Source: Alphaproteobacteria bacterium
GTDB lineage: Bacteria; Pseudomonadota; Alphaproteobacteria; Micavibrionales; Micavibrionaceae
DNA: 46,455 bases
Reading direction: 5' to 3'
Assembly (NCBI GenBank): GCA_021775995.1
Contig: JAJFGS010000006.1
Coordinates: 1-46,455, forward strand
Shown here: piece after piece, positions 1-9,972 of the stretch
Numbering within the stretch: the stretch's first letter is position 1
How the letters are laid out: every line of letters starts with the position of its first letter
Translations under genes and position numbers: made by a program
The notes under the pieces: model-generated
Told to the model about the DNA's origin: nothing
Seen by the model: the letters and a program-made list of their open reading frames with translations, nothing else
The model's database searches: none

Positions 1-1
1 A

Positions 2-268
2 GCGGAAGCTTATATCTTGTCAAAAGATGAAGGCGGCCGTCATACACCATTCTTTGCGAATTATCGTCCACAGTTCTACTTCAGAACAACAGACGTAACA
101 GGCGAGGTTATTCTTCCTGAAGGCACAGAAATGGTTATGCCTGGCGATAATTGTGAAATGACAGTGAAGTTGATCGCACCGATTGCGATGAATGAAGGCT
201 TACGCTTTGCGATCCGTGAAGGCGGTCGTACAGTGGGCGCCGGTGTCGTTGCTAAAATTGTTAAGTAA
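2..268 (+). CDS. tuf: Elongation factor Tu, C-terminal fragment (cut by window edge)
   Basis: The reading frame is open from base 2, so the gene begins outside the window; 88 residues plus the stop are present. They form EF-Tu domain 3, recognised by [20 protein letters not shown], the PGDN turn and the final [15 protein letters not shown] motif. EF-Tu is the cytoplasmic GTPase that brings aminoacyl-tRNA to the ribosome; domain 3 contacts tRNA and EF-Ts. The GTPase domain is not visible here. Its position just before rpsJ matches the usual str-S10 junction of proteobacteria. Confidence 0.97.
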   Translation, partial: AEAYILSKDEGGRHTPFFANYRPQFYFRTTDVTGEVILPEGTEMVMPGDNCEMTVKLIAPIAMNEGLRFAIREGGRTVGAGVVAKIVK

Positions 269-280
269 TTAAATTAATAT

Positions 281-304
281 TTAAGCCGCATTGTTGCGGC
301 TTAA
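281..304 (+). other. Perfect 10-bp hairpin between tuf and rpsJ
   Basis: TTAAGCCGCA pairs perfectly with TGCGGCTTAA around a TTGT loop. The stem is G+C-rich at its centre, but the bases after it are TAAAAATA rather than a T-run, so it is not a clear intrinsic terminator. It could be a partial attenuator, an RNA processing or stability element, or a weak terminator separating the tuf and S10 transcripts. Confidence 0.6.
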
Positions 305-337
305 TAAAAATATAGGATTTTGAAAAGGTAAAAAATT

Positions 338-661
338 ATGGACGCACAAACAATTCGTATTCGTTTGAAAGCTTTCGATCATCGTATTCTTGATACGTCA
401 ACAAGTGAAATTGTTGGTACGGCAAAACGTACGGGTGCAGGTGTTCGTGGACCAGTTCCATTACCAACACGTAAAGAGCGTTTTACTGTTCTACAGTCTC
501 CGCATGTGAATAAAAATTCTATGGAGCATTTTGAAATGCGCACGCATAAACGTTTAATCGATATTATTGACCCAACACCACAAACTGTGGATGCGTTGAT
601 GAAATTAGATTTGGCAGCGGGTGTTGATGTTGAAATTAAAATTGGGCAGGTGGCCGCATAA
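338..661 (+). CDS. rpsJ: 30S ribosomal protein S10 (NusE)
   Basis: This 107-residue protein matches S10 along its full length, including the PLPT segment and the signature [15 protein letters not shown]10 sits in the head of the 30S subunit and also acts as NusE in transcription antitermination and in transcription-translation coupling through NusG. It is the first gene of the S10 operon here. It starts 69 bases after tuf, with an AAAGG-like ribosome site upstream of ATG. Confidence 0.97.
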   Translation: MDAQTIRIRLKAFDHRILDTSTSEIVGTAKRTGAGVRGPVPLPTRKERFTVLQSPHVNKNSMEHFEMRTHKRLIDIIDPTPQTVDALMKLDLAAGVDVEIKIGQVAA

Positions 662-682
662 CGAAGAGTAATTTATAAAGCC

Positions 683-709
683 GTAGCGAGCTTGCTCGCC
701 TAAGGCAAA
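683..709 (+). repeat. Small palindromic repeat, copy 1 (rpsJ-rplC gap)
   Basis: A GCGAGC-TT-GCTCGC palindrome is followed by CTAAGGCAAA. A closely similar unit lies between groES and groEL at 24420-24446, where the palindrome is AGCGGGC-TT-GCCCGCT followed by TGAGGCAAA. Compensating changes in the arms (GAGC/GCTC against GGGC/GCCC) keep the hairpin intact. Both copies lie inside operons between co-directional genes. Confidence 0.7.
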
Positions 710-805
710 CAAAAAAGTCTAAGAGGGTTTTTCGTGGTGAATTATCCTCCTCTGGAAGGAAAAAGAAGGTCTTAACAGACTTTAGGAATGTTAAACGAGA
801 TAAAT

Positions 806-1564
806 ATGAGAACTGGTGTATTAGCACGTAAAGAAGGAATGACACGGATCTTCACTGAAGATGGCCGTCAGGTTCCTGTGACTGTGCTTAAAATTGATAA
901 TTGCCAAGTTGTTGGCGTTCGCACGAAAGAGAAGAATGGTTATGATTCTGTTCAACTTGGTGCGGGTACAGCAAAAGTAAAACGCACGTCAAAATCGATG
1001 CGCGGTGTTTATGCTGCAGCCAAAGTTGAGCCAAAGAAAAAAGTGGCTGAATTTCGTGTCGATGCAGAAAACTTAGCTGATATTGGTACTGAGGTTGGCG
1101 CAAATCATTTTGTTGTTGGTCAAAAGGTTGATGCTTGTGCAACATCTAAAGGTAAAGGTTTCCAAGGTGGAATTAAACGCCATAACTTTGGTGGGATGCG
1201 TGCAACACATGGTGTTTCTGTTTCTCACAGAGCCTTGGGTTCAACTGGTCAATGTCAAGATCCTGGTAAAGTTTTTAAGGGTAAGAAGATGGCTGGTCAA
1301 ATGGGTAATAAACGTGTGACCACACAGAATTTAGAAATTGCAGGCGTTGATCTAGAAGATAACTTGGTCTTGGTAAAAGGTTCTGTTCCTGGACCGACAT
1401 CTGGTTGGGTTATGTTGACTGATGCTGTTAAGCGTGAAGTGCCTAAGGATGCGCCAAAACCTTTAGGCGTTAAGGAAGGCACTGCGAAAGCTGAAGCGCC
1501 TAAGGCTGAAGAAGCTCCTGCTGCTGAAGCCGAAACTGCAACAGAAGATAAGGCAGAAGGTTAA
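806..1564 (+). CDS. rplC: 50S ribosomal protein L3
   Basis: The protein has 252 residues from [16 protein letters not shown], the usual alphaproteobacterial L3 N-terminus. An in-frame ATG at 788 would add six residues, but its Shine-Dalgarno site would be too close, so I prefer 806. The central loop carrying [18 protein letters not shown] reaches toward the peptidyl transferase centre and is intact. L3 is an early assembly protein that binds the 3' end of 23S rRNA. The last 30 or so residues form an Ala/Glu/Lys-rich low-complexity tail, more acidic than the lysine-rich tails on other proteins of this operon. Confidence 0.95.
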   Translation: MRTGVLARKEGMTRIFTEDGRQVPVTVLKIDNCQVVGVRTKEKNGYDSVQLGAGTAKVKRTSKSMRGVYAAAKVEPKKKVAEFRVDAENLADIGTEVGANHFVVGQKVDACATSKGKGFQGGIKRHNFGGMRATHGVSVSHRALGSTGQCQDPGKVFKGKKMAGQMGNKRVTTQNLEIAGVDLEDNLVLVKGSVPGPTSGWVMLTDAVKREVPKDAPKPLGVKEGTAKAEAPKAEEAPAAEAETATEDKAEG

Positions 1565-1568
1565 AACA

Positions 1569-2192
1569 ATGAAAATAGCAGTTAAAACAATTGAAAATAA
1601 AGCCGCAGGTGACATGACGTTAGATGATGCCGTATTTGGTGTTGAGGTTCGCGCTGATGTTATTCATCAAATGGTTGTTTACCAACAAGACAAGCGTCGT
1701 GGTGGTAATGCGAAAGCGAAAGAGCGTCACGAAATTTCTGGGACTGGTAAAAAGCCACATGCTCAAAAAGGAACGGGTCGTGCACGTGCCGGTGATTTAA
1801 AACGTAATATTGATCGTGGCGGTGCTGTTGTTCATGGACCTCGCGTTCGTTCTTTTGCAACAGCTCTTCCACGCCGTATCAAAATGCTTGCGATGAAATC
1901 TGTTTTGTCTGCGAAGGCAAAAGAGGGCAAGCTGATTATTTTGGATAGCGATAAAGCAAAAGATCATAAAACAAAACCAATGGCGGCTGTGATGGCTAAA
2001 ATGGGAATTGAGTCTGCGGTTATTGTTGGCGGTAAAGAGATTGATGCAAACTTTGCTCGCGCTACGGCAAACTTACCAAGAATTGATGTGTTGCCATCAC
2101 AAGGGGCAAATGTTTATGACATTATGCGTCGTGACACATTGGTTCTGACAAAAGATGCGGTCAATGATTTGACTGAAAGACTGAAGGATTAA
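1569..2192 (+). CDS. rplD: 50S ribosomal protein L4
   Basis: The 207 residues match L4, with the exit-tunnel loop region [19 protein letters not shown] and [16 protein letters not shown]4 binds 23S rRNA and lines the peptide exit tunnel; in some bacteria it also represses the S10 operon. The gene starts four bases after the rplC stop, so the two are probably translationally coupled. Confidence 0.97.
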   Translation: MKIAVKTIENKAAGDMTLDDAVFGVEVRADVIHQMVVYQQDKRRGGNAKAKERHEISGTGKKPHAQKGTGRARAGDLKRNIDRGGAVVHGPRVRSFATALPRRIKMLAMKSVLSAKAKEGKLIILDSDKAKDHKTKPMAAVMAKMGIESAVIVGGKEIDANFARATANLPRIDVLPSQGANVYDIMRRDTLVLTKDAVNDLTERLKD

Positions 2193-2196
2193 GAAA

Positions 2197-2532
2197 ATGG
2201 CTGCCCAGAAAAAAAATACGCAGAAAAAAGAAAAAGTTGAAATCGCAGAATGGATGTATGAAATCATTCGTAAACCTGTGGTAACAGAAAAATCAGCGAA
2301 TGGTTCTGCTTTCGGTCAGGTAACTTTCCGCGTGCCGATGGATGCAACGAAACCACGTATTAAAGTGGCGATTGAAACTCTTTTTAAAGTTGATGTTAAA
2401 AATGTGAATACATCTATTCAAAAAGGGAAAACAAAGCGTTTTAAAGGAATAAAAGCTTTCCGTGGCGATCAGAAAAAAGCGATCGTGACATTAAAAGAAG
2501 GTCAAACAATTGATGTAGGAACAGGTCTATAA
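2197..2532 (+). CDS. rplW: 50S ribosomal protein L23
   Basis: The 111 residues match L23: [11 protein letters not shown] near the N-terminus, then [20 protein letters not shown] and [16 protein letters not shown]23 sits at the tunnel exit and docks trigger factor and the signal recognition particle. About 15 Lys/Glu-rich residues precede the conserved core. The gene begins four bases after rplD. Confidence 0.97.
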   Translation: MAAQKKNTQKKEKVEIAEWMYEIIRKPVVTEKSANGSAFGQVTFRVPMDATKPRIKVAIETLFKVDVKNVNTSIQKGKTKRFKGIKAFRGDQKKAIVTLKEGQTIDVGTGL

Positions 2533-2557
2533 GATCGAGTAACTTAGGAATAAGACA

Positions 2558-3385
2558 ATGGCATTAAAAAAATATAAACCAAATACAGCAAGTACACGTC
2601 AATTGGTAACAATTGATCGCAGTGGTCTGCATAAAGGTGATCCAGAAAAAACTCTTCTTGAGGGTAAGAAGAAAAATGGTGGTCGTAACAACACAGGTCG
2701 TATTACTTGTCGTCATAAAGGTGGCGGTCACAAGCAAAAATACCGTGTGATTGATTGGAAACGTAATAAATTTGATATGAGTGCCACGGTTATCCGTTTG
2801 GAGTATGATCCAAACCGTACAGCGTTTATTGCTTTGATTGAATATACAGATGGTGAGAAAGCTTACATCTTGGCGCCTCAACGTCTTCAAGCAGGTGATA
2901 AAGTTATTGCCGGTACAAAAGTTGATATTAAGCCAGGTAATGCAATGCCTTTGAAAGGTATGCCCGTTGGAACAATTATTTACAATGTTGAGTTAAAAGC
3001 GGGCAAGGGCGGTCAAATGTGTCGTTCTGCTGGAACTTATGCTCAGCTTGTCGGTCGTGACCAAGGTTACGCTCAGGTGAAGTTGGCTTCTGGTGAGCTT
3101 CGTAAAATTCGTCAGGAATGTATCGCTTCTGTTGGTGCGGTATCTAATCCTGACCACATGAATACAAATTTGGGTAAAGCAGGACGTAAACGTTGGATGG
3201 GTGTTCGCCCAACTGTACGTGGTGTTGTGATGAACCCAGTTGACCATCCACATGGTGGTGGTGAAGGTCGTACCTCTGGTGGTCGTCATCCTGTGTCTTA
3301 CTCAGGTGTGCCAACAAAAGGGTATAAAACACGTAGTAACAAATCGACGGATCAATATATTGTCCGTCGCCGTAAAAAGAAATAA
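2558..3385 (+). CDS. rplB: 50S ribosomal protein L2
   Basis: The 275 residues match L2 along the whole length. The C-terminal signature [19 protein letters not shown] contains the conserved histidine near the peptidyl transferase centre, and the protein ends in the usual basic tail RRRKKK. L2 is needed for subunit association and peptidyl transferase activity. An AGGAATAAGACA ribosome site precedes the ATG. Confidence 0.98.
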   Translation: MALKKYKPNTASTRQLVTIDRSGLHKGDPEKTLLEGKKKNGGRNNTGRITCRHKGGGHKQKYRVIDWKRNKFDMSATVIRLEYDPNRTAFIALIEYTDGEKAYILAPQRLQAGDKVIAGTKVDIKPGNAMPLKGMPVGTIIYNVELKAGKGGQMCRSAGTYAQLVGRDQGYAQVKLASGELRKIRQECIASVGAVSNPDHMNTNLGKAGRKRWMGVRPTVRGVVMNPVDHPHGGGEGRTSGGRHPVSYSGVPTKGYKTRSNKSTDQYIVRRRKKK

Positions 3386-3399
3386 GAAGGAAATAAAAT

Positions 3400-3675
3400 A
3401 TGTCACGTAGTGTATGGAAAGGCCCTTTTATTGATCGTCACCTTTTGAAAAAGGTTGAGGCGGCAAAAGAAGGCTCAATAAAAGGCGTTATTAAAACATG
3501 GTCACGCCGTTCAACAATTTTGCCACATATGATTGGCCTCACTTTTGGCGTTCATAATGGTAATAAATTTATTCCTGTTTTGGTGACAGATAATATGATC
3601 GGTCATAAATTGGGCGAATTTGCACCAACAAGAACATATAACGGACACCAAGCCGATAAAAAGGTAAGTAAATAG
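3400..3675 (+). CDS. rpsS: 30S ribosomal protein S19
   Basis: The 91 residues begin [12 protein letters not shown] and contain [19 protein letters not shown] and [15 protein letters not shown], which are diagnostic for S19. S19 lies in the 30S head and forms a complex with S13 near the A site. It is preceded by an AGAAGGAAATAAAAT ribosome site 14 bases after rplB. Confidence 0.97.
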   Translation: MSRSVWKGPFIDRHLLKKVEAAKEGSIKGVIKTWSRRSTILPHMIGLTFGVHNGNKFIPVLVTDNMIGHKLGEFAPTRTYNGHQADKKVSK

Positions 3676-3700
3676 AATTTAGTAAGAGTGGATTAGAAAA

Positions 3701-4291
3701 ATGGGACAGACAGCAAACGATAGACGCGTTAAAGATAATGAAGCTATGGCAATGGCTAAATATCTTCGTACATCTCCACAAAAATTGAATCTGGTTTGCC
3801 AGACAATTCGTGGCAAAGATGCGGGTAGAGCTTTAATTGATCTTGAATTTAGCGAGCGCCGCATTGCGCAGGATGTACGTAAAGTATTGCAATCAGCTAT
3901 CGCAAATGCTGAAAACAATCACAATTTAGATGTTGATCGTCTTTTTGTATCCGAAGCTTTCATTGGTAAATCTATTACAATGAAACGTTTCCGTCCACGT
4001 GCGCGTGGCCGTGCTGCAAAAATCATTAAACCGTTTAGTCGTCTAACTGTTGTTGTGCGTGAGCGTGAAGATGCTGCGGCCCCTAAGAAAGCAGCATCCC
4101 CTAAAAAGGCAGCAGCAAAGAAAGTCGATGTAACAAAGCCAGCACCGAAAAAGACTGAAGCGAAGAAAACTGAAAGCAAAGCACCAGCAAAAAAGACTGA
4201 AGCTAAAACAACAAAAAAAGCGCCAGCTGAAAAAGCCGCCGCAAAAAAAGCACCGGCTAAGAAGTCGACTGCTAAGAAAAAAGATAAATAG
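3701..4291 (+). CDS. rplV: 50S ribosomal protein L22 with long basic C-terminal tail
   Basis: Residues 1-122 match L22, including [12 protein letters not shown], the [12 protein letters not shown] segment and the tunnel-loop region [12 protein letters not shown]22 lines the exit tunnel beside L4. Residues 123-196 are a tail built of Lys, Ala and Pro blocks (KKA, APKK, PAKK). Bacterial L22 usually ends near residue 110-130, so the tail is an addition. It is compositionally like the tails on S17 and L30 in this operon and shares short identical DNA with rpmD. The stop overlaps the ribosome site of rpsC. Confidence 0.95.
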   Translation: MGQTANDRRVKDNEAMAMAKYLRTSPQKLNLVCQTIRGKDAGRALIDLEFSERRIAQDVRKVLQSAIANAENNHNLDVDRLFVSEAFIGKSITMKRFRPRARGRAAKIIKPFSRLTVVVREREDAAAPKKAASPKKAAAKKVDVTKPAPKKTEAKKTESKAPAKKTEAKTTKKAPAEKAAAKKAPAKKSTAKKKDK

Positions 4292-4303
4292 GAGCATTTG
4301 AAT

Positions 4304-4999
4304 ATGGGTCAGAAGGTTAATCCAATTGGTATACGCGTCGGCATCAACCGTACTTGGGATTCAAGATGGTTTGATGATCGTAACTATGCTGACAAGCTAA
4401 TTCAGGATCTTGAGCTACGTAAGTATGTGACAGAAAAATTGAAAGCTGCTGGTATTAGTAAAGTTGTGATTGAACGTGCCGCGAAGAATACTCGTGTTAC
4501 TGTTTATACGGCGCGCCCAGGTGTGATTATCGGTAAAAAAGGAGCGGATATTGAAACGCTTCGTAAAGAACTTTCAAAACGTGCAGGTAATGATGTTGCT
4601 TTGAATATTGTAGAGGTTCGTAAACCTGATCTTGATGCCCAGTTGGTTTCAGAAGGTGTTTGCCAACAGCTTGAGCGTCGTGTGTCTTTCCGTCGTGCGA
4701 TGAAACGTGCGGTTCAAAATGCATTACGTATGGGTTCACTTGGTATTCGTATCAATGTTTCTGGTCGTTTAGGTGGTGCAGATATTGCGCGTACTGAATG
4801 GTATCGTGAAGGTCGTGTGCCGCTACACACATTGCGTGCGGATATGGATTACGGTTTCTCTGAAGCCCTAACAACCTACGGTATTATCGGGGTTAAGGTT
4901 TGGCTTTATAAAGGTGATGTGATGGAACATGACCCAATGGCCAGAGATAAAAGATTGCAAGAAGCTCAAGGTGGACCAGGACAGGGCCCAAGGAAATAA
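4304..4999 (+). CDS. rpsC: 30S ribosomal protein S3
   Basis: The protein has 231 residues starting [13 protein letters not shown]. The frame is open to a TTG at 4298, but the ATG at 4304 lies nine bases after GGAG and gives the canonical S3 N-terminus. The KH domain motif [14 protein letters not shown] and the C-terminal domain motif [22 protein letters not shown] are present. S3 lines the mRNA entry channel and contributes to mRNA unwinding. It ends in a short Gly/Pro/Lys stretch. Confidence 0.97.
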   Translation: MGQKVNPIGIRVGINRTWDSRWFDDRNYADKLIQDLELRKYVTEKLKAAGISKVVIERAAKNTRVTVYTARPGVIIGKKGADIETLRKELSKRAGNDVALNIVEVRKPDLDAQLVSEGVCQQLERRVSFRRAMKRAVQNALRMGSLGIRINVSGRLGGADIARTEWYREGRVPLHTLRADMDYGFSEALTTYGIIGVKVWLYKGDVMEHDPMARDKRLQEAQGGPGQGPRK

Positions 5000-5073
5000 T
5001 TGGGGCGGACAGCAACGTAGAAGTTAATTAACATAATTTAGTTGAAAATAGAAGAAAATAACGGTATATAACA

Positions 5074-5487
5074 ATGTTACAGCCAAAGAAGACAAAATTT
5101 AGAAAAGCCCATAAGGGTCGTATTCATGGAAATGCCAAAGGCGGCACAACTTTGAACTTCGGTTCTTGCGGTCTGAAAGCAATGAGCCCAGATCGTATTA
5201 CAGCACGCCAAATTGAGGCAGCTCGTCGTGCGATTACGCGTCATATCAGACGTCAGGGTAAAGTTTTTATCCGCATATTTCCGGATGTGCCTGTATCCAA
5301 GAAACCTCTTGAGGTTCGTCAGGGTAAAGGAAAAGGTTCTGTTGAATATTGGGCGGCTCGTGTAAAGCCTGGTCGTATTATGTTTGAACTTGATGGTGTT
5401 GATATAACTATTGCACGTGAAGCGATGCAATTGGCGGCTGAAAAGTTACCGATTAAAACAAAATTTGTAACCCGTGTCGGCGAATAG
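5074..5487 (+). CDS. rplP: 50S ribosomal protein L16
   Basis: The 137 residues begin [16 protein letters not shown] and contain [25 protein letters not shown] and [16 protein letters not shown], all typical of L16. L16 helps position tRNA in the A and P sites and is a late assembly protein. The 74-base gap to rpsC is longer than most gaps in the operon and holds nothing recognisable. Confidence 0.97.
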   Translation: MLQPKKTKFRKAHKGRIHGNAKGGTTLNFGSCGLKAMSPDRITARQIEAARRAITRHIRRQGKVFIRIFPDVPVSKKPLEVRQGKGKGSVEYWAARVKPGRIMFELDGVDITIAREAMQLAAEKLPIKTKFVTRVGE

Positions 5488-5508
5488 AAAGTCGAGCAGG
5501 AGAAGAAA

Positions 5509-5703
5509 ATGAAAAAAGAAGATTTAAAAGCAAAGTCCACGGACGAATTGAAAAAAATGTTATTAGAAGCTCGTAAAGAGCAATTTAATTTACGTTTTCA
5601 ACATTCTGGTGGTCAGTTGGAAAATACAGCGCAAATGCGCAAAATTCGTCGCAATGTTGCGCGGATTAAAACAATGATTAATCAGCAAAAAGAAGCTGCG
5701 TAA
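5509..5703 (+). CDS. rpmC: 50S ribosomal protein L29
   Basis: This 64-residue two-helix protein carries the L29 pattern: [27 protein letters not shown], then [19 protein letters not shown]29 lies beside L23 at the tunnel exit. AGGAGAAGAAA upstream of the ATG is a strong ribosome site, 21 bases after rplP. Confidence 0.96.
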   Translation: MKKEDLKAKSTDELKKMLLEARKEQFNLRFQHSGGQLENTAQMRKIRRNVARIKTMINQQKEAA

Positions 5704-5746
5704 GAAATATAAGGCCAAAAGGTTTAAAAGGAATTAGGAGAAAAAC

Positions 5747-6154
5747 ATGCCACGTCGCGTATTAGAAGGCAAAGTCGTAAGTGATAAGATGGACAAAACA
5801 GTAACTGTTTTGGTCGAACGTAACTTTATGCACCCTAAATACAAAAAATATATTAGACGCTCAGCAAAATATGCAGCGCATGATGAAAATAATACTGTGA
5901 AAGAAGGCGAGACTATCAAAATTATTGAATGTGCGCCGATTTCTAAACGTAAAAGTTGGACAGTGGTAAAAGAAGGTTCAGCCGCTCCAACAAAAGAAGA
6001 GAAAAAAGCAGCGAAAAAGGCAGCTCCTAAAAAAGTAGCGCCTAAAAAAGAAGCGGCGCCTAAGGCTGACGCAAAAGAAACTAAAGCTGTAAAGAAAGCG
6101 CCTGCTAAAAAAGCAGTTGCAAAGAAAACAACTAAAAAAGAAACAAAGAAGTAG
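5747..6154 (+). CDS. rpsQ: 30S ribosomal protein S17 with basic C-terminal tail
   Basis: Residues 1-78 are the S17 core: [38 protein letters not shown] and [11 protein letters not shown]17 is a primary 16S rRNA-binding protein of the 30S body. Residues 79-135 are a Lys/Ala/Pro low-complexity tail, long for S17, which is normally about 80-90 residues. Bases 6091-6116 in the tail are identical to 9999-10024 in the N-terminal extension of rpmD, which suggests copying between the genes. The ribosome site is TTAGGAGAAAAAC. Confidence 0.95.
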   Translation: MPRRVLEGKVVSDKMDKTVTVLVERNFMHPKYKKYIRRSAKYAAHDENNTVKEGETIKIIECAPISKRKSWTVVKEGSAAPTKEEKKAAKKAAPKKVAPKKEAAPKADAKETKAVKKAPAKKAVAKKTTKKETKK

Positions 6155-6163
6155 AGATTTATC

Positions 6164-6532
6164 ATGATCCAGATGCAATCAAATATGGAAGTAGCAGATA
6201 ACTCAGGCGCACGTCGTGTTGAGTGTATCAAGGTGCTTGGGGGCTCACACCGCCGTACTGCCAATATCGGTGATGTTGTCGTCGTCTCTGTGAAAGAAGC
6301 TATTCCGCGTGGACGCGTTAAAAAAGGTACGGTTCATAAAGCTGTTATCGTGCGTTCAAAACATGGTCTTCAACGTCACAATGGTGAAAAAATTCGTTTT
6401 GATACAAATGCTTGTGTTTTGATCAGTGCTAATAAAGAGCCTGTTGGAACACGTATCTTTGGCCCTGTTACACGTGAATTACGTGGTAAAGGCTACATGA
6501 AAATTATTTCTCTAGCTGGCGAGGTGCTGTAA
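6164..6532 (+). CDS. rplN: 50S ribosomal protein L14
   Basis: The 122-residue protein begins [19 protein letters not shown] and contains [15 protein letters not shown] and the C-terminal FGPVTRELR, all typical of L14. L14 sits at the subunit interface, forms bridges to 16S rRNA and binds the silencing factor RsfS. The ATG lies nine bases after rpsQ and the stop two bases before rplX, so coupling is likely. Confidence 0.98.
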   Translation: MIQMQSNMEVADNSGARRVECIKVLGGSHRRTANIGDVVVVSVKEAIPRGRVKKGTVHKAVIVRSKHGLQRHNGEKIRFDTNACVLISANKEPVGTRIFGPVTRELRGKGYMKIISLAGEVL

Positions 6533-6534
6533 TC

Positions 6535-6861
6535 ATGGCGAATACAAAAATGAAAATTAAAAAGGGTGACACAGTCATCGTTAATGCCGGTAAAGACAAA
6601 GGCAAAAAAGGTGAAGTTTTAAACACTCTTCCGGGAAAGTCTCGTGTTGTTGTGCAAGGTGTAAATGTTGTTAAAAAACATACGAAGCCAACGCAAACTT
6701 CTGCTGGTGGTATCATTGAAAAAGAATTGTCAATTCACGTATCAAATGTGGCTGTGGCAGACCCTAAAACAGATAAGCCAACCCGTGTGGGTTATAAAAC
6801 GCTTAAAAGCGGCAAAAAAGTCCGCGTTGCCAAGCGTTCTGGCGAAACAATTGATTCATAA
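6535..6861 (+). CDS. rplX: 50S ribosomal protein L24
   Basis: The 108 residues carry the KOW motif ([20 protein letters not shown]) followed by [13 protein letters not shown] and a GG-containing loop, as in L24. L24 initiates 50S assembly by binding the 5' end of 23S rRNA. Only two bases separate it from rplN. Confidence 0.97.
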   Translation: MANTKMKIKKGDTVIVNAGKDKGKKGEVLNTLPGKSRVVVQGVNVVKKHTKPTQTSAGGIIEKELSIHVSNVAVADPKTDKPTRVGYKTLKSGKKVRVAKRSGETIDS

Positions 6862-6873
6862 GGAATTAAGATT

Positions 6874-7467
6874 ATGAGTGACCAAGAAAAAGCTGAAAAG
6901 CAGAAAAATGTAAATGAAGCCAAAGTGCCGCCGCGTTTTAAGCAACGGTATGAAACTGTAATTCGTAAAGCGTTACAGGAGAAATACGGCTTCAAAAACG
7001 TCATGCAAACACCAAAGCTTGATAAAATTGTTATCAATATGGGTGTGTCTGAAGCGACGACTGACCGTAAGGCGGTTGATTCTGCTGCGGCTGATTTGGC
7101 TTTGATTGCTGGTCAAAAACCAATTATTACAAAAGCAAAAACGTCTAATGCCTCTTTTAAAGTGCGTGAAGGCATGGATCTTGGTTGTAAGGTCACGTTA
7201 CGTGGCACACATATGTACGAATTCCTTGATCGCCTTGTGACGATTGCTTTACCACGTGTTCGTGACTTCCGCGGCATTAATGGTAAGAGTTTTGATGGTC
7301 GTGGTAATTATGCGATGGGTATTAAAGAACACATAATTTTCCCTGAGATTCAATACGACAAAGTCGATAAGATCCGTGGGATGGATATTATTATTTGTAC
7401 AACCGCTTCAAACGATGATGAAGCAAAAGAATTACTTCGCGGCTTTGATTTGCCGTTTTCAAACTAA
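6874..7467 (+). CDS. rplE: 50S ribosomal protein L5
   Basis: The 197 residues match L5, with [35 protein letters not shown] and the C-terminal [25 protein letters not shown]5 binds 5S rRNA and contacts S13 and P-site tRNA. About 20 charged residues at the N-terminus precede the normal start of the conserved region. Twelve bases separate it from rplX. Confidence 0.97.
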   Translation: MSDQEKAEKQKNVNEAKVPPRFKQRYETVIRKALQEKYGFKNVMQTPKLDKIVINMGVSEATTDRKAVDSAAADLALIAGQKPIITKAKTSNASFKVREGMDLGCKVTLRGTHMYEFLDRLVTIALPRVRDFRGINGKSFDGRGNYAMGIKEHIIFPEIQYDKVDKIRGMDIIICTTASNDDEAKELLRGFDLPFSN

Positions 7468-7488
7468 CAAGAAGGAAATATTTAAGAA

Positions 7489-7794
7489 ATGGCAAAAGTA
7501 AGTGCAATACACAGAGATTTAAAGCGTCGTAAATTGGCAAAAAGATACGCCAATAAACGTGCCGCTTTAAAAGCTGTGATAAATAATAAAGAAGTTGGAA
7601 TGGAAGAGCGTTTTGCTGCTGTTCTTGATTTGGCAGATTTGCCGACTAATTCAGTACCAAGTAGAGCGCGTAATCGTTGTGCTTTAACAGGTCGTCCACG
7701 TGCTTTTCATCGTAAGTTTAAGCTTTCCCGTATTGCTATTCGGGATTTGGCATCACGTGGTGAATTGCCTGGTATTATTAAGTCGAGCTGGTAA
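7489..7794 (+). CDS. rpsN: 30S ribosomal protein S14, zinc-free long form
   Basis: The 101 residues match the long, zinc-independent (C-minus) form of S14. The region that holds a CxxC pair in the short form reads [20 protein letters not shown] with only one cysteine, and the length is about 100 rather than 61 residues. S14 is a late-joining protein of the 30S head. It ends IIKSSW, as usual. Confidence 0.97.
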   Translation: MAKVSAIHRDLKRRKLAKRYANKRAALKAVINNKEVGMEERFAAVLDLADLPTNSVPSRARNRCALTGRPRAFHRKFKLSRIAIRDLASRGELPGIIKSSW

Positions 7795-7819
7795 GAGAGA
7801 TTTAGAGAGGATATAAAAA

Positions 7820-8218
7820 ATGTCTATGAGTGATCCTTTAGGAGATATGTTGACACGCATTCGTAATGCGCAGCGTGCCAATTTGCCTATAACACAGTGC
7901 CCACATTCTGGTGTGCGTCAATCTGTATGTGACGTGCTTAAAGAAGAGGGGTATATCCGCGGCTATAAAGTTGTAGAGCAGGATAATAATAAAAAAGAGA
8001 TTCAGATTGAGCTTAAATATGATGAAGGCCAACCTGTTATTCGTGAATTGAAACGAATTTCAAAGCCAGGTCGTCGTGTTTACTCAAAAATTAATGATTT
8101 GCAACCGTATCATAATGGTCTTGGTATTAAGGTTATTTCTACCCCGCGTGGTGTGATGCCTGATTACAAAGCACGTAATGAAAATGTCGGTGGCGAAGTA
8201 TTGTGCCAAGTCTATTAA
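7820..8218 (+). CDS. rpsH: 30S ribosomal protein S8
   Basis: The 132 residues begin MSMSDPLGDMLTRIRNAQRA and end NVGGEVLCQVY, both diagnostic for S8; KRISKPGRRVYSKINDL lies in the middle. S8 is a primary binder of the central domain of 16S rRNA and, in enterobacteria, represses the spc operon by binding its mRNA. The ATG lies nine bases after AGAGG. Confidence 0.97.
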   Translation: MSMSDPLGDMLTRIRNAQRANLPITQCPHSGVRQSVCDVLKEEGYIRGYKVVEQDNNKKEIQIELKYDEGQPVIRELKRISKPGRRVYSKINDLQPYHNGLGIKVISTPRGVMPDYKARNENVGGEVLCQVY

Positions 8219-8247
8219 GGCGAAGCTAAAGTTTAAGGAAAAAGAAA

Positions 8248-8781
8248 ATGTCACGTATTGGTAAAAAACCGGTTGAAGTTCTTGAAGGTGTCACAGTTGA
8301 AGTGAATGGTCAGGATGTAAAAGCCAAAGGTGCGAAGGGTGAGTTAAGCCTTCGTATTCATGATGATGTCTCTGTGAAAATGGAAGACGGCGTGGTTGTA
8401 TTTGCCCCACGTTCTACTTCATTGCATGCAAAGAAACTGTACCCAACAATGCGTACTTTAGTGAACAACATTGTTATTGGTGTGAAAGAGGGCTTCGAAA
8501 AGAAACTTGAAATTCATGGTGTTGGTTTGCGCGGTAATATGCAAGGCAATACACTTGTGATGCAACTTGGTTTTTCTCATGAGGTTCGCTTTGATATTCC
8601 GCAAGGGGTGACCGTGACTGTTGAAGAGCAAACAAAAATTACCGTTACTGGTATTGATAAGCAACTTGTTGGTCAGGTTGCTGCAAAAATTCGTGGATTT
8701 AAAAAACCTGAGCCATATAAAGGTAAAGGTATTCGTTACGTTGGTGAGTATGTTGCCCGTAAAGAAGGTAAAAAGAAATAA
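8248..8781 (+). CDS. rplF: 50S ribosomal protein L6
   Basis: The 177 residues start [11 protein letters not shown] and contain the two related L6 domains, with the signature [23 protein letters not shown] at the C-terminus. L6 lies near the sarcin-ricin loop and the factor-binding site. It is preceded by AAGGAAAAAGAAA. Confidence 0.97.
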   Translation: MSRIGKKPVEVLEGVTVEVNGQDVKAKGAKGELSLRIHDDVSVKMEDGVVVFAPRSTSLHAKKLYPTMRTLVNNIVIGVKEGFEKKLEIHGVGLRGNMQGNTLVMQLGFSHEVRFDIPQGVTVTVEEQTKITVTGIDKQLVGQVAAKIRGFKKPEPYKGKGIRYVGEYVARKEGKKK

Positions 8782-8819
8782 CGTGAAACATTAATGAGGC
8801 GGAGCTGAATTTAGGTTTC

Positions 8820-8847
8820 CGTTATCCCGACGAAAGTCGGGATCTAG
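8820..8847 (+). repeat. Palindromic repeat with GAAA loop in rplF-rplR gap
   Basis: ATCCCGAC (8824-8831) and GTCGGGAT (8836-8843) form a perfect 8-bp stem closed by a GAAA tetraloop; flanks are CGTT and CTAG. The unit resembles the CGTCATCCCGAC...GTCGGGATC-type dispersed repeats I know from alphaproteobacterial intergenic regions. It sits inside an otherwise tight operon, in a 106-base gap. No T-run follows, so it should not terminate transcription. Confidence 0.7.
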
Positions 8848-8887
8848 AACAAGAAAGAAAAAATTTAGTTTTTAAAAGGTTAAGGCC

Positions 8888-9268
8888 ATGACACAAAAAA
8901 GAATGATACCATCGAAACGCCGTAAAACGGGTACCCGCGCAAAATTGCGTCGGGTTAATATTGAGCAAAACCCTAATCGTGCTATTCGTCCGCGTTTGTC
9001 CGTACACCGCACAAACAAACAAATTTATGCGCAAGTCATTGATGACATTAAAGGTGTTACGTTGGCGGCGGCATCTTCTGCAGATAAAGACGCAGGTATT
9101 AAAGCTGGTCATTCTGTGGATGCGGCAAGCAAGGTTGGAAAACTGATTGCGGAGCGTGCTGTAAAAGCTGGTGTAAAGAAAGTTCAATTTGACCGTGGTG
9201 AGTTTTTATATCACGGGCGTATTAAAGCCGTTGCTGAAAGTGCCCGCGAAGGCGGACTGGAATTTTAA
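8888..9268 (+). CDS. rplR: 50S ribosomal protein L18
   Basis: The 126 residues match L18: [20 protein letters not shown] near the middle, then [22 protein letters not shown] and [19 protein letters not shown] at the end. L18 binds 5S rRNA with L5 and L25. The gap to rplF is unusually long (106 bases) because of the inserted palindromic repeat. The ribosome site is an AAAAGGTTAAGG-type sequence directly upstream. Confidence 0.97.
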   Translation: MTQKRMIPSKRRKTGTRAKLRRVNIEQNPNRAIRPRLSVHRTNKQIYAQVIDDIKGVTLAAASSADKDAGIKAGHSVDAASKVGKLIAERAVKAGVKKVQFDRGEFLYHGRIKAVAESAREGGLEF

Positions 9269-9355
9269 CGGTGATTGAGCCTCTTCGCGCCAAGAAAAAA
9301 AGAGTGCGTATGAGGGCTTTTAAAAAAGAAAGATTAATTTAAGGAGCAGTAAATA

Positions 9356-9943
9356 ATGGCTAACCCACAAGAACAAAAGTTTGACCGTTCAAAAGAGCGC
9401 GAAGAACCAGAATTCCACGAAAAACTGGTTGCGGTAAACCGTGTGGCAAAGGTAGCAAAAGGCGGACGTCGTTTCGGTTTTGCGGCTCTTGTCGTTGTTG
9501 GTGATGGTAAGGGTCGTGTTGGCTCTGGTCATGGTAAGGCAAAGGAAGTTCCTGAAGCTATCCGTAAAGCAACTGAGCAAGCAAAGCGTAAAATGATTCG
9601 TGTGCCTCTTCGTGAAGGCCGTACAATTCACCATGATGTGAATGGTCGTGCAGGAGCTGGTAAAGTTGTTCTGCGTTCTGCCCCTGTTGGTAAAGGGGTT
9701 ATTGCTGGTGGTCCGATGCGTGCTGTTTTTGACTGCTTAGGTGTTCAAGATGTTGTCGCAAAAGCTATTGGTTCTTCAAACCCATATAACATGGTTAATG
9801 CAACAATAGATGCATTGAAGAGAATGGAAAGCCCACGTCAAATTGCAACACGTCGTGGTAAAAAGGTAAGTGATATTGTGGCATCACGTGAATCTTCACA
9901 TGGTGGTAAAACACCCGAAGTAACAGCTGAAGATAAAGCGTAA
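9356..9943 (+). CDS. rpsE: 30S ribosomal protein S5
   Basis: The 195 residues match S5, with [40 protein letters not shown] and [14 protein letters not shown]5 lies at the mRNA entry site and affects decoding fidelity. The C-terminus extends beyond the core by a short polar stretch. AAGGAGCAG is a strong ribosome site. The 87-base gap before it shows no recognisable element. Confidence 0.97.
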   Translation: MANPQEQKFDRSKEREEPEFHEKLVAVNRVAKVAKGGRRFGFAALVVVGDGKGRVGSGHGKAKEVPEAIRKATEQAKRKMIRVPLREGRTIHHDVNGRAGAGKVVLRSAPVGKGVIAGGPMRAVFDCLGVQDVVAKAIGSSNPYNMVNATIDALKRMESPRQIATRRGKKVSDIVASRESSHGGKTPEVTAEDKA

Positions 9944-9972
9944 TATAAAGGTTTAGGTTAAGGAATAAGACG

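Noticed and set aside
5734-6264. A 176-codon minus-strand open frame over rpsQ
   Set aside because: It mirrors the repetitive Lys/Ala tail of S17 as Phe/Ala repeats; it is an artefact of the low-complexity codons.
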